57,702 nt of DNA from Phycisphaerae bacterium. Its GTDB lineage: Bacteria; Planctomycetota; Phycisphaerae; UBA1845. The stretch covers positions 1 to 57,702 of the forward strand of contig JAJDDP010000006.1 of the NCBI GenBank assembly GCA_029260235.1, read 5' to 3'. The notes under the pieces were generated by a model. The model had not been told where the DNA came from, ran no database searches, and worked only from the letters and a program-made list of their open reading frames with translations. This document shows positions 17,405-26,145 of this stretch, piece after piece. Position 1 is the first letter of the stretch, and each line of letters opens with the position of its first letter. The translations under genes were made by a program, and so were the position numbers.

Positions 17405-18475
17405 TCAAGCGTATTGGTCGCCGAATCGCTCGTTGACCCGGGCAACCAGTTCCTTGAGGTTCTGGGCGTCGGATTTGCGGCAGATTAAGGTCGCATCGGC
17501 TGACCGCACGATAATCAGGTCGTCCACGCCGTAGGCTGCGATGAGGTGGTCGTCCTCGCAGACGATGATGTTATCCTTGGCGCCCAGGGTCACTGCTCGT
17601 GCAGCCTGACATCGATTCTGGTCCTGGTCAGGATCAACCACCGCTTCCAAGGCGGTCCAATTGCCCAGGTCCACCCAATCGCAGTTCATCTCTACCACCA
17701 GCACGCGCGGGGCTTTCTCCATCACTGCAAAGTCGATGGATATTTTCGGCAGCGTGGGATAGATCTTCGTCAGCTTGGATTCACGGTCTGCACCTTCCCA
17801 CGAAGCTGCGATTTCGGTGACGCCTTTGAACCCTTCGGAGAGATGATCATCCAGTTGGGCTAGGATGGTATCAACCCGCCAGCAAAACATGCCACTATTC
17901 CAATAGTAATCTCCGCTGGCTAGGTACTGCTCAGCGGTCTTGCGGTCGGGCTTTTCGGCGAAACGTTGGACCTCGTAGACACCTGCAGTAATCGATGTTC
18001 CCCGTTGCACATAGCCAAAGCCCGTGTTGGGTGCGGTGGGGTTGATCCCCATGGTGACCAGGGCATCGGCATGCTGGTCAGCCATGTCAAAAGCAGATTG
18101 CACTGCTTCGGCGAATTGTTCGATCGGGGTGATGACATGGTCAGCCGTAAAGATCCCCATGGTCGCATCGGGATCGCGCTGCTTTAGAATGGCGGCGGCT
18201 AGCCCGACGGCGTTGGCTGTATCTCGCCCCACCGGCTCGCCGAACAAATTGCCCAACGGAAGTTCCGGAAGTTCGGCGGCCACCAGATCGAGGTACTGGC
18301 TGCTGGAAATTACATAGATGGATTCAGGCGGCAAGAAGTGGGCCAGCCGCAAGTAGGATTCCCGCAAGAGGCTTTTGCCGCCGGCGATCTTGAGAAGCTG
18401 TTTGGGCCGAGCTGCTCGGCTCAAGGGCCAAAGCCGCTGCCCAACACCCCCAGCCATGATGACTGCATGACGCAT
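17405..18475 (-). CDS. manC: Mannose-1-phosphate guanylyltransferase
   Basis: A 356-residue enzyme making GDP-mannose from mannose-1-phosphate and GTP, the sugar donor for surface polysaccharides and glycosylation. The N-terminal nucleotidyltransferase motif is MAGGVGQRLWPLSR-x3-PKQ (residues 7-25). Further motifs are GRDTANA, the FTADHVI stretch (normally LPADHxI), TGFGYVQRG, the FAEKPD motif, and YYWNSGMFCW. The length fits the single-domain guanylyltransferase rather than the longer fusion with phosphomannose isomerase. It ends 160 bp before the ABC exporter gene, on the same strand, which is consistent with a shared role in making and exporting surface glycans. Confidence 0.92.
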   Translation of the reverse strand: MRHAVIMAGGVGQRLWPLSRAARPKQLLKIAGGKSLLRESYLRLAHFLPPESIYVISSSQYLDLVAAELPELPLGNLFGEPVGRDTANAVGLAAAILKQRDPDATMGIFTADHVITPIEQFAEAVQSAFDMADQHADALVTMGINPTAPNTGFGYVQRGTSITAGVYEVQRFAEKPDRKTAEQYLASGDYYWNSGMFCWRVDTILAQLDDHLSEGFKGVTEIAASWEGADRESKLTKIYPTLPKISIDFAVMEKAPRVLVVEMNCDWVDLGNWTALEAVVDPDQDQNRCQAARAVTLGAKDNIIVCEDDHLIAAYGVDDLIIVRSADATLICRKSDAQNLKELVARVNERFGDQYA

Positions 18476-18587
18476 CCGTTGCTCCGTTTGACTGTCGTTC
18501 GTGCCTATGAAAGACTGAGGGCGGTACGATAGCGGTTTGCCCGCCAGCTGGCCAGATTTGCTTCCTCATTTGCAGCCGACATCAAAC

Positions 18588-18917
18588 ATGAACGAGTTCA
18601 TCAGCGAGGGAATTCAACCGGTCGGCGACACCTTCGATTCAGGAGCCATAGGTCGCGGAGAGCCTGGCCTGCCGGCTAGGTTCAAGTGGCGAGACCGCGA
18701 GTACAAGGTTGTTGCCCGTATGGGCCAGTGGAAGGGCACTTCGCCCGAGGGTGGAAAATCCGGCAGCGAAGTCTATCTCAGGCGGCACTACTATCAGCTA
18801 CGCATGTCGGAAGGGGCGGTTTGGACCGTCTACTTCGTGCGACAAACGCCAAGGAGCGGATCGCCAAGACAGCGATGGTTCCTGTACACCATCCAAGATC
18901 CAGAAGAATCTCGATAG
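18588..18917 (+). CDS. DUF6504 family small protein
   Basis: A 109-residue cytoplasmic protein resembling the DUF6504 family: FISEGIQPVGDTFDSGAIGR near the N-terminus, PARFKWRDREYKV, a YLRRHYYQLR segment and WFLYTIQDPE at the end. It has no signal or membrane segment. The ATG at 18588 matches the conserved N-terminus; a longer in-frame extension from 18537 has no support. No clear ribosome binding site is seen. In actinobacteria such proteins are often encoded beside DNA polymerase IV or DNA-repair genes, but here no such neighbour exists. The function is unknown. Confidence 0.75.
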   Translation: MNEFISEGIQPVGDTFDSGAIGRGEPGLPARFKWRDREYKVVARMGQWKGTSPEGGKSGSEVYLRRHYYQLRMSEGAVWTVYFVRQTPRSGSPRQRWFLYTIQDPEESR

Positions 18918-19010
18918 GTTGATGAACGACTAAGCGCTAGCTGTTGTCTTGTGCTTTGAGGTGCGTACCCAACTATGCACGAAATGAGAGGGTGCTTGTA
19001 GGTCGACTAC

Positions 19011-19469
19011 TTACGAGCCAGACGCGCCGGTTGATTGCTCGAAATCGGCGATCTTCTTGATGCGTCGCTCGTGTCGGCCGGCCTCGAATGGCGTGCTTAG
19101 CCATACCTCGACGACCCGCCGGATCAACTCTTCGCCAATCAAGTCGGCCGGAAGGCAAAGAACATTGGCGTCGTTGTGCTTTCGCGATAGCTCCGCGGTC
19201 AACTCATCGTGGCAAAGCGCAGCCCTGACGCCGTGAATCTTGTTCGCGGTAATACTCATGCCGATCCCCGTCCCGCAGATAAGGATGCCCGCATCAGCTT
19301 CACCCCGCGAAACGGCCTGAGAGGCTGGGATGGCTGTGTCGGGGTAATCGCAGCTGGAGCCGGCGGAGCAGCCAAAATCGCTGACTTGATGCCCCGAGCG
19401 TTCGAGCATCGTCTTGATGCACTCCTTAGCCTGATACCCGCGGTGATCCGAAGAAACAGCCAACTTCAT
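19011..19469 (-). CDS. rpiB: Ribose-5-phosphate isomerase B (RpiB/LacAB family)
   Basis: A 152-residue sugar-phosphate isomerase interconverting ribose-5-phosphate and ribulose-5-phosphate in the pentose phosphate pathway. Diagnostic motifs are SSDHRGYQAK (6-15), DYPDTA (41-46), ICGTGIGMSITANK (64-77, with catalytic Cys65) and KHNDANVLCLP (97-107). The ATG at 19469 has AGAGG 7 nt upstream and overlaps the upstream gene's stop as ATGA, so translation is probably coupled. The partner is the TsaC/phosphatase fusion; the same three functions (ywlC, ywlE, ywlF) are neighbours in Bacillus subtilis. Confidence 0.93.
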   Translation of the reverse strand: MKLAVSSDHRGYQAKECIKTMLERSGHQVSDFGCSAGSSCDYPDTAIPASQAVSRGEADAGILICGTGIGMSITANKIHGVRAALCHDELTAELSRKHNDANVLCLPADLIGEELIRRVVEVWLSTPFEAGRHERRIKKIADFEQSTGASGS

Positions 19470-20593
19470 GCCAGAACCTCTTTCACTCGAATGAGCAGCG
19501 CGGAGCGAATCTGCTCGGCGCACCGGATGTAAGTCTCAAGCGAACCCCCAATTGGGTCTTCGATCCCGCCGCCGCCGATCAAGCATGCAGATCGGCCCGA
19601 AGCCTCGGGAACCATCCTGTCCACTTCAGCTTTGTGGGCTGCGGTCATCGTGTAAATGTGGTCAGCCTGCCGAATGATCTCCTCACTCAACGGCTGTGAC
19701 CGGTGGTCCGCGATGTCTATTCCTATGTCCCTGGAAACCTCAACCGCGTGATCGGCCGCCGATGTGCCGGGCATGGCGAAAGTACCCGCCGAGATTACGC
19801 GGATGCCGCTCGTCTCCAACTGGCCCGGCTCCACGCCGGAAGCTTCAGCCAACAGCTTGGTCATGACCGCCGCCGCCATTGGGCTACGGCAGGTATTTCC
19901 AGAGCAGACCAGCAGTACAGTCTTCATGCTCAAGCGTCGCAGCGTCCTCTCGTCATACACGCCCTCACGGACGATCTCGAACCCCTGACCATTTAGTCGC
20001 ACGATGGTCGACGCCATCGCATACTGAGTCGGGCCTGTATCGATCAAGAGATCGATCTGCCCATCCAGGTCTGCCAGCACATCCTCCCCATCCCGAGGAG
20101 GTCGTTGTCCAGCCAAGTTAGCGCTGGCGGCTACGATAGGCAACCCGACCCCCCACAGCATCTCAGACGCGAGCGCGTGACTGGGACAGCGTAACCCGAT
20201 GCTGCCCTCATAGTACAATGCCTGGGTCACTGAGGGGCCGAACTTCTTGACCACTGGCGTCGCCTCATGCTCTATGCCCTCGATGATGAGCGTCAAGGGG
20301 CCAGGCCAAGCCCTCTCGATCAACCTCTGGCCGATTCCGCTCAGCTTGGCGACAAAATGCGGCGCTTGGGACGGTCGGCCCACATGCACGGTGAACGGCT
20401 TTTCATCATTCCGCTGCTTGATCTGCCGCAGGCGGGCGACCGCCTCGGGTTTGTCGGCTCGCACACCGACGCCATAGACCGTCTCGGTCGGGAAAGCCAC
20501 CACTTCCCCCGCTCGCAGGGCGTTGATTCCCAACTGAACAGCTTCTTCGACATCAGAATCAGCCACGATTTTGCGGATTAGGGTAGTCGGCAT
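19466..20593 (-). CDS. Fusion: threonylcarbamoyl-AMP synthase (TsaC/Sua5) + LMW phosphatase
   Basis: A 375-residue two-domain protein. Residues 1-~218 are TsaC/YrdC (AFPTETVYGVG, KQRNDEKPF, RAWPGPLT, SANLAGQ), which makes threonylcarbamoyl-AMP for the t6A37 tRNA modification. Residues ~223-375 are a low-molecular-weight phosphatase with P-loop CSGNTCRS (Cys230, Arg236) and general-acid Asp346 (EDPIGGS). Thr234 sits where Bacillus YwlE, a protein-arginine phosphatase, has its specificity threonine; tyrosine-type members usually have Ile there. Arginine-phosphate is thus a plausible substrate (inference). The ATG at 20593 has GAGGG 6 nt upstream. The stop overlaps the rpiB start by 4 nt. Confidence 0.92.
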   Translation of the reverse strand: MPTTLIRKIVADSDVEEAVQLGINALRAGEVVAFPTETVYGVGVRADKPEAVARLRQIKQRNDEKPFTVHVGRPSQAPHFVAKLSGIGQRLIERAWPGPLTLIIEGIEHEATPVVKKFGPSVTQALYYEGSIGLRCPSHALASEMLWGVGLPIVAASANLAGQRPPRDGEDVLADLDGQIDLLIDTGPTQYAMASTIVRLNGQGFEIVREGVYDERTLRRLSMKTVLLVCSGNTCRSPMAAAVMTKLLAEASGVEPGQLETSGIRVISAGTFAMPGTSAADHAVEVSRDIGIDIADHRSQPLSEEIIRQADHIYTMTAAHKAEVDRMVPEASGRSACLIGGGGIEDPIGGSLETYIRCAEQIRSALLIRVKEVLA

Positions 20594-20760
20594 AGATGCC
20601 CTCAGCAAATTATGGGGCAGCGTCCAAAACCTGTCAAGAAATCACAGGGTCTGCCGGTACGATCCAGGGATCGAGGCCCTCGACACTTTCTACTCCATAG
20701 GCGACGATCCAGGGTGATGTTGTTTGGCCTCTCCAAAAACAACCTCGGAAGGCTTCGAGA

Positions 20761-21570
20761 ATGAGTGACACTGGGCAATCATCGGGAAATGGCACACCGC
20801 CATTACCCTGGCGGTGGCATGAGCGAGCGCTCGAAGGCCTGGATTTCCCACTGGGCAAGTTCCTCGACTACGGGTGCGGCGATTGCACCTTGATGCGAGA
20901 GGTCCGCCACCGCTGTGTCGAGTGTCACGGCGTCGATGTGGATACAGAGGGCTTCAGGCCCATCACCGGGGAGGATGGCCACTATACGATTCACAAGATC
21001 GGCTTTGATGGGAAGACGCCCTACCCCGATGACTACTTCGACACGGTTTCCATCATCGAGGTCATCGAGCACGTCCCAGATGAACGGCGGACGCTCGCAG
21101 AAATCGCCCGCATTTTGAGGCCCGGTGGGAAGCTACTACTGACCACCCCCCATAGGGGACTGCTAACCTTTCTGGACGTGGGCAACGTGAAGTTCGCATT
21201 TCCCAGGCTGCACCGCTTCATTCACCGCCGTCTGGTTCGCAGGCAAGCGTATTACCAGCAGCGCTTCATCGATCATCTTGAGTTTCAGGTCATAGGCGAC
21301 ATCAGCTTCAGTTCCGAGCGCAAGCCCTGGCATCGCCACTACAAGCCGGCAGAGATCCAGGGCTTTTGCCCCCCTAGCCTGGTTCTGAACAAGTGCTCCG
21401 TCTACTTTCCGGGCATGCGATTCTTTATGATCCTAAAGGTCGGTCTGCGTGTTGCCTGCGCCAGCCTGTTCAAGCCCTTCCCTCCGCCATTGCCCTGGCT
21501 TGAGAAGCGTCTGAGTAAGGTCGAATCTCGAACAGGCGATCAACTCGTCATGTTGTTCGAGAAGGCCTGA
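20761..21570 (+). CDS. SAM-dependent methyltransferase (type 11)
   Basis: A 269-residue class I methyltransferase. Motif I is FLDYGCGDCTLMREV (residues ~34-48), followed by the acidic end of strand 2 (HGVDVD), the FDTVSIIEVIEHVPDE segment and the LRPGGKLLLTTPH motif. This is the Methyltransf_11/UbiE-like pattern; the substrate cannot be told. The C-terminal third is unusually basic and hydrophobic (RLHRFIHRRLVRRQAYY; later FMILKVGLRVACASLF), so membrane association or a lipid/glycan substrate is possible. The start ATG has GGAAGG upstream. It is divergent from the TsaC fusion gene, with a 167-bp gap. Confidence 0.85.
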   Translation: MSDTGQSSGNGTPPLPWRWHERALEGLDFPLGKFLDYGCGDCTLMREVRHRCVECHGVDVDTEGFRPITGEDGHYTIHKIGFDGKTPYPDDYFDTVSIIEVIEHVPDERRTLAEIARILRPGGKLLLTTPHRGLLTFLDVGNVKFAFPRLHRFIHRRLVRRQAYYQQRFIDHLEFQVIGDISFSSERKPWHRHYKPAEIQGFCPPSLVLNKCSVYFPGMRFFMILKVGLRVACASLFKPFPPPLPWLEKRLSKVESRTGDQLVMLFEKA

Positions 21571-21744
21571 ATCCACGGCGGATGCAGGTCTAAAGGCGTG
21601 CCCCTGCCCCGAAATCGGCATGGCACGGCCACAGCGCACTTCTCCGGTGGCGGCGCTCGACAGCCCCGTCTGAATCGGCGACAATCTAGCGCTTGACTCA
21701 GTTGGCTATCACCGGACCTTCTTGATCAGGAAAATGGCACTCAT

Positions 21745-23943
21745 ATGGAAGTCGATTCACTCCTAAAGCTGGCCTCGGGTGGCAACACGCGGGCTGTGGA
21801 AGATGCGTGGATGAGCAAGCTGGAGTCGGACTCCGCCTCTCCAGATTCAGTGGTAGCCATGCTGCCCTTGTTGGAAGCGTTGGCTAAGCAGGGGCAAATC
21901 TCCGAGGCGACCACCTTGGCGATGACGGCCATGGAGTCTTTGGGCGAGCGCTTCGAACCTGCTGACGTTCTCCGGGCGGCAGGCCCCATGCATTTGGCGC
22001 TAAGCAAGAAAAGCGAGCTGGGCGAGCACGTCTCGGGCTTGTACCTAAAAGCCTATCCAGATCAAGACGGTCTTGAAGCATTGATCGAAGAAGCCGGGGT
22101 CAGTGGCGGAAGACCGCCACGCCGTGCACTAAGAACTATGGACGTCTGCTTGACTGTGCAACCAGGCAGCTATGTCGCCGCCCGTCATGACGATGCCAGC
22201 GCCCAGGTCGGATCAATTGATACCTCGGATTGGCAGATCAGCGTAAGCCTGCCCTCAGGCCAGAAATCGAAACTAGGCCCTGTCGAATTCGCCGACAACT
22301 ACGCCCCCGTCGGCGAGGATGATTTTCGGGTGCTTCGCGACTTCGACGGTGAGCGCTTAGCTGAGGTGCTAACCAAGAAACCCGCTGAGATCGTCGTCTC
22401 CATCATGCGGACCAGCGGAAACAAGACTGACAGCGATACCTTGATGGGCATGCTATGCCCCAAATTCATCGAGACCAAGAACTGGAGCAGGTGGTGGACC
22501 AAGGCTCGGACCGCCCTCAAGCGAGACCCCCACATTGAGATGGAAGGTCGATCTCCGTACTGGCTAAAATACCTGGAAATCGCCCGATCACTAGAGGATG
22601 AGTTCAAGGGCCAATTCGCCGCCCTGCACGACGCTGCTTCCGAGTTTGCCCTGGTTGATCGGTATATCAAAGAATGCGAGTCGCGCAACAACAAACATGA
22701 CAGCGCATTCCTCAAGGTGATCCATGATCGCCTCGGGGCGCGGGCGATGCGGCTGCAAGAATCCGGGGGTAAGCAGATTCTTGGTACTTGGCTGGTTCTC
22801 CGCAAGATCGAGCAAGCAATTGGCGGCAGCGAAGGGGGAGAGGGGGCTATGGAGCTCTTGCGCAAAGCAAGCGAACCACTGCCCTATTTCCAGGCGCTAG
22901 GCTCGGTTGCGCTGTGGGAACAGGGTTTTGTCTGCCTGGAGCAAGCCCAACCTGATCGAATCAAAGAGTTCCTTTGCGAATTGTTGCTCATCGCCCCGCA
23001 GGGCAGTTGCAATGGAATCGTGGACCGCCTGGTTCAGTTGGGCATGGGTAGCGTCGATTTCGCCCCGATGATTCTGTCGATGGTCGGTGAGCCGGTCGAA
23101 TGCAACGAAGCCCTGCTCTGGCTGTGGGATGGTCCTGCTTCCGACCAAATCAATGAATACCGGCTGATCACCGTACTCACCAAGATGTTCGGGGTCTTGG
23201 CGGAGGTGCGCATCAGCGACCAGATTCCAGCTGAGGCCAAGAAGAGAATAGTAGCCAACACCCGGTCGCTGCTAGGAGCCCGCAAGTACGAGCGGTTCCA
23301 TCAGTGTCTCGGCGAAATCGAATCTGGGATGGCCTCAGCATTGGCAACGCAGATCAAACGACTGGACAATCTAGGCCGTGTCGTCCACGAAGACATGCTC
23401 AAAGCCATTTGGAAGAAATTCCCCGAATTGACCGTCGTCAAAGTCATCGATCCATGGGCTGACGAGAGCATGCTCCTGGTCACTTCCCAGGGTATGGTCA
23501 AGAAAAAAGAAGAAATTGATACGATGGTCAACGTGACCATGCGGGAAAACGCCAAACGTATCGGCGAAGCTGCATCTCATGGCGACCTTTCTGAGAATTC
23601 AGAGTACAAGTTTGCGTTGGAAGAACGCGACTTGCTTCGAGCTCGCCTCGCCCAGATGCAAGACGAAATGAGCATCGCCCAAGCAGTCGATCCCGGCGAG
23701 GTCGATACGAACAGTATCAATGTCGGCACAAAGGTTGAATTGAGTCATTGTCAGAGCGGCCAGTCACGGGTATTGACGGTTCTTGGTCCCTGGGACTCTA
23801 ATCTCGAGAGGAATATCTACAACTACAAAGCCCCCGCGGTCCAGAAGCTTATGGGCCACAAGGTCGGCGATGAATTGGAGATCAACATCCTCGATCCCCA
23901 AGGCCAGTATGAAATCAAAGCAATCCAGAACGCTCTGAGCTGA
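21745..23943 (+). CDS. greA: Transcription elongation factor GreA with long N-terminal extension
   Basis: A 732-residue protein. The last ~140 residues are a complete GreA. The coiled-coil tip (~590-645) carries GDLSENSEYKFALEE, with the acidic residues that direct transcript cleavage in backtracked RNA polymerase. The C-terminal FKBP-like domain spans ~655-732 (VLTVLGPWDS, MGHKVGDELEI). The first ~580 residues are helical, TPR/HEAT-like, with no catalytic motif. Ordinary GreA is ~158 residues, but chlamydial GreA has ~700 residues with a similar extension, so this is a PVC-superphylum form. No strong ribosome binding site precedes the ATG (AGGA is 13 nt away). It is probably single-gene. Confidence 0.88.
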   Translation: MEVDSLLKLASGGNTRAVEDAWMSKLESDSASPDSVVAMLPLLEALAKQGQISEATTLAMTAMESLGERFEPADVLRAAGPMHLALSKKSELGEHVSGLYLKAYPDQDGLEALIEEAGVSGGRPPRRALRTMDVCLTVQPGSYVAARHDDASAQVGSIDTSDWQISVSLPSGQKSKLGPVEFADNYAPVGEDDFRVLRDFDGERLAEVLTKKPAEIVVSIMRTSGNKTDSDTLMGMLCPKFIETKNWSRWWTKARTALKRDPHIEMEGRSPYWLKYLEIARSLEDEFKGQFAALHDAASEFALVDRYIKECESRNNKHDSAFLKVIHDRLGARAMRLQESGGKQILGTWLVLRKIEQAIGGSEGGEGAMELLRKASEPLPYFQALGSVALWEQGFVCLEQAQPDRIKEFLCELLLIAPQGSCNGIVDRLVQLGMGSVDFAPMILSMVGEPVECNEALLWLWDGPASDQINEYRLITVLTKMFGVLAEVRISDQIPAEAKKRIVANTRSLLGARKYERFHQCLGEIESGMASALATQIKRLDNLGRVVHEDMLKAIWKKFPELTVVKVIDPWADESMLLVTSQGMVKKKEEIDTMVNVTMRENAKRIGEAASHGDLSENSEYKFALEERDLLRARLAQMQDEMSIAQAVDPGEVDTNSINVGTKVELSHCQSGQSRVLTVLGPWDSNLERNIYNYKAPAVQKLMGHKVGDELEINILDPQGQYEIKAIQNALS

Positions 23944-24259
23944 TGCCAACCTGCTGACGAGGGAATCTGCTCAAGCTGGCCGACAATGGTTGGTTTGTCC
24001 GCCAGATATTCCTCTTGTAGTGCAAAACAAGCCCTGCTGCTTCAATTTGGCGCCCATGAACACTAGAGGGGTGGGTAATTCTGCCCAGCTTACCAAGGGG
24101 TTCGAGGAACGAAGGGCAGTGGCGCCACCCGCGAGGCCGCCGCTTGGCCGGTGTGGCTGATGCAGTCATGAACGTGGCCTCAACAGGCCTCGCAATGTCG
24201 GGCATTTCTGGGCAAAGCCGTTGCAATCGTCGTCCCAGGCCATTACACTTTTTTACGCA
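23944..24259. other. Gap between greA and the prepilin gene
   Basis: No gene, RNA structure or clear terminator was recognised. The promoter for the prepilin gene presumably lies here. Confidence 0.4.
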
Positions 24260-25144
24260 ATGCAAATGTTTCATGATCACTCCAGTAGAGCTGGCGTGGC
24301 CGTGGGTGCGGTGCCTCGAGGGCGCTTCCGACGGTCGGCATTTAGCATGATCGAACTGCTGCTGTCGGTTGGGATAATAGTGATCCTGCTGGGCATCATG
24401 CTGCCGGCGCTAAAGCGTTCAGTTCGCCAAGCCAGAGCAACCGTCTGCATGCACAACCTGCACGTGCTTGACCAAGTCTTAAAGATGTACGAGTCAGAGA
24501 ACAGGGGTTGGGCGCCGACTGCCCGCGCCAACGAAGAGGAAGCTCAAGCTGGCGACCCCAAATGGCACGAACTGTTGGTGCCCCGATACCTGCCCGATCT
24601 CCAACTGCTCGTTTGCCCAGAGGATCCATTCGCTAATCGCTTGATCGCCCAAGACGCTCAGAGTGCGTCAGCCATCCTCGGCCGAGACACCAGCTACGGC
24701 ATCAATAGCCTAATCGTCTCCGACACCGGGCCAGCCATGGGCAACGTAGAGCGGTACAATCCCAAGCGCCCGCTGGATACCTTGCTAAGTGCCGATATGG
24801 GCCCAGATGCCGGGCTTAAGTGGGGCGACAAAGATGCCGTGGGGGACGGCACCGGCCGTTGGGCGGGCGGCGGTTTGAGTTGGGACGACGGCGTTGAATT
24901 CGGCGGTGTCCAACATATGCGATCATGGTTGACTCAGCGACACACAAATGGAATTAATGCGCTCACCCTGGGCGGAGGCGTTCGCACCATCCAATCCAAG
25001 CCCATCATGACCAGTACCATCGATTCCTTCTACGACAGATGTGCCGCTGGCGGATGCCCGCTCTGCACCGACCTTGAGATTCCACACTACAGCTTCTACC
25101 GTAGCAGAGTCTATTGGTGGACGGGCCGACTTCCTGAACTATAG
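24260..25144 (+). CDS. Type II secretion/type IV pilin-like protein (prepilin N-terminus)
   Basis: A 294-residue protein. A basic leader (PRGRFRRSA) precedes the prepilin cleavage site A-FSMIELLLSVGIIVILLG, with Glu at mature position 5 and a ~20-residue hydrophobic helix, so it is processed by a PilD-type peptidase. The globular part has a planctomycete prepilin style (TSYGINSLIVSD; a late cluster of cysteines in CAAGGCPLC). The ATG at 24260 is used because earlier starts have no support; the ATG at 24266 is equally possible. The next gene follows 50 bp later on the same strand and is probably cotranscribed. It could be a minor pseudopilin, and the partner secretion genes are not in the window. 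Confidence 0.85.
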   Translation: MQMFHDHSSRAGVAVGAVPRGRFRRSAFSMIELLLSVGIIVILLGIMLPALKRSVRQARATVCMHNLHVLDQVLKMYESENRGWAPTARANEEEAQAGDPKWHELLVPRYLPDLQLLVCPEDPFANRLIAQDAQSASAILGRDTSYGINSLIVSDTGPAMGNVERYNPKRPLDTLLSADMGPDAGLKWGDKDAVGDGTGRWAGGGLSWDDGVEFGGVQHMRSWLTQRHTNGINALTLGGGVRTIQSKPIMTSTIDSFYDRCAAGGCPLCTDLEIPHYSFYRSRVYWWTGRLPEL

Positions 25145-25194
25145 CGATTCGCGTTGGCTCTACTTGACTTTGAATCACATCCGCATCTACCCCG

Positions 25195-25671
25195 ATGAAA
25201 AACCCGGCCACTAAGACAGTCCGTCGCCGCTCCGAATTGCAGCACCTTGCCATTGCCGGCGCGTTTGCACTCCTGATATGGTTCGTATGGCAATTCTGGC
25301 AGGATGAGCCTCCCGTAGTGGCTATGCAGCGTTCCTTGAAACAAGTCCGCATGCAGTGGGTATGCATAAACGACCACGAGTTTGAAGCGTTAGGCCTCTA
25401 CGGCTCCAGGGCGTGCATGATCTGCAGCGCCGAATCGTACGCACTGGCAGAGTATGTGTGCCCAGACCATGGAGAACACGCTGTCCGCTTTGTCTATGAA
25501 CAAGGAGAGCAGGGGCAGCCCATAATAGGCCGCGCTGCCTTCGACGATGGAGAGTGGAAAATACATCCCGAGCACATTGTTTGCCCAAGTTGCGGCAAGC
25601 CGATGCATACGAAACCAACCAATCTGTTCAAGCGCAAAAAACAAACGGACGAGTCGTCCAACGACGACTAG
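25195..25671 (+). CDS. Membrane-anchored zinc-ribbon-like protein
   Basis: A 158-residue protein with a basic N-terminus, one membrane segment (residues ~18-34) and a soluble domain with spaced cysteine motifs: Cys57, CMIC (74-77), Cys89 in CPDHGEH, and CPSC (130-133). These look like one or two zinc ribbons. The tail is charged (KRKKQTDESSNDD). It directly follows the prepilin-like gene, so it may assist the same pilus or secretion apparatus. The stop codon lies inside a long hairpin that terminates the convergent histone gene. It is not recognised as a named family. Confidence 0.75.
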   Translation: MKNPATKTVRRRSELQHLAIAGAFALLIWFVWQFWQDEPPVVAMQRSLKQVRMQWVCINDHEFEALGLYGSRACMICSAESYALAEYVCPDHGEHAVRFVYEQGEQGQPIIGRAAFDDGEWKIHPEHIVCPSCGKPMHTKPTNLFKRKKQTDESSNDD

Positions 25672-25678
25672 CCCGTTT
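25634..25678 (-). terminator. Rho-independent terminator of the histone-fold gene
   Basis: A 16-bp stem with two mismatches (arms 25643-25658 and 25663-25678) closes a four-base loop. On the minus strand it is followed by TGTTTTTTG. It begins 30 bp beyond the histone gene stop and overlaps the stop codon of the convergent gene, so it may also limit read-through from that side. Confidence 0.85.
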
Positions 25679-25707
25679 GCCTTGAATACGTTTGGAAGAC
25701 TTGTAGA

Positions 25708-25935
25708 CTACAGATCCTGGCCCTTGACGGTCTTTCGGCCGTTGGCCTGTGTACGGCCGATTGCTTCGTCGATGAGGCAGTACACGCGCTCTGAAACGCA
25801 GGCGATTGCTTCGGCTGACGTGTTCATCTTCTTGCTCTTGATGTAGGCCTTTACTTTGCTGGCTACAACGAGAACGTCGCGGCTCTTACCGCTCTTCCTG
25901 GCGGCGCCTTTTTTCTTTGCCTTTTTCTTGGCCAT
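25708..25935 (-). CDS. Bacterial histone-fold DNA-binding protein
   Basis: A 75-residue basic protein. Residues 1-19 form a Lys/Arg-rich tail (AKKKAKKKGAARKSGKS). Residues 20-75 resemble the histone fold. A first helix (VLVVASKVKAYIKSK) is followed by a long central helix (SAEAIACVSERVYCLIDEAI). The hallmark loop GRKTVKGQDL (66-75) matches RKTIKxED of archaeal histones and related loops in bacterial histones of Bdellovibrio type. The chain ends at this point, so helix alpha-3 is short or absent, as in bacterial histones. It probably binds DNA as a dimer. The start at ATG 25935 has a perfect AGGAGG (25943-25948) 7 nt away, and a strong terminator follows; both suggest high expression as a single-gene unit. 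Confidence 0.85.
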   Translation of the reverse strand: MAKKKAKKKGAARKSGKSRDVLVVASKVKAYIKSKKMNTSAEAIACVSERVYCLIDEAIGRTQANGRKTVKGQDL

Positions 25936-26145
25936 CCATGAGCCTCCTTATAAACAGTGGCTGTTTCATCGTGACGCACACGCCCGGGCACCTCTATCGC
26001 CCGAGCAACGGCGCGGATTGTATAGGCCTCATCCTAGCCCCGCAAGCCAAAAACAGAGAATTGGGCACTCTTTGGGCCGAATGGAGAAAATCTGTGTCGA
26101 AGTTTCTTGTTCGCTGAGCAGGCACATTGCCACCGTCACTGGCCC

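Noticed and set aside
18940..18970. Shared short string ctttgaggtgcg also near 39872
   Set aside because: Only about 12 bases are shared, with no flanking similarity, so it is likely chance.
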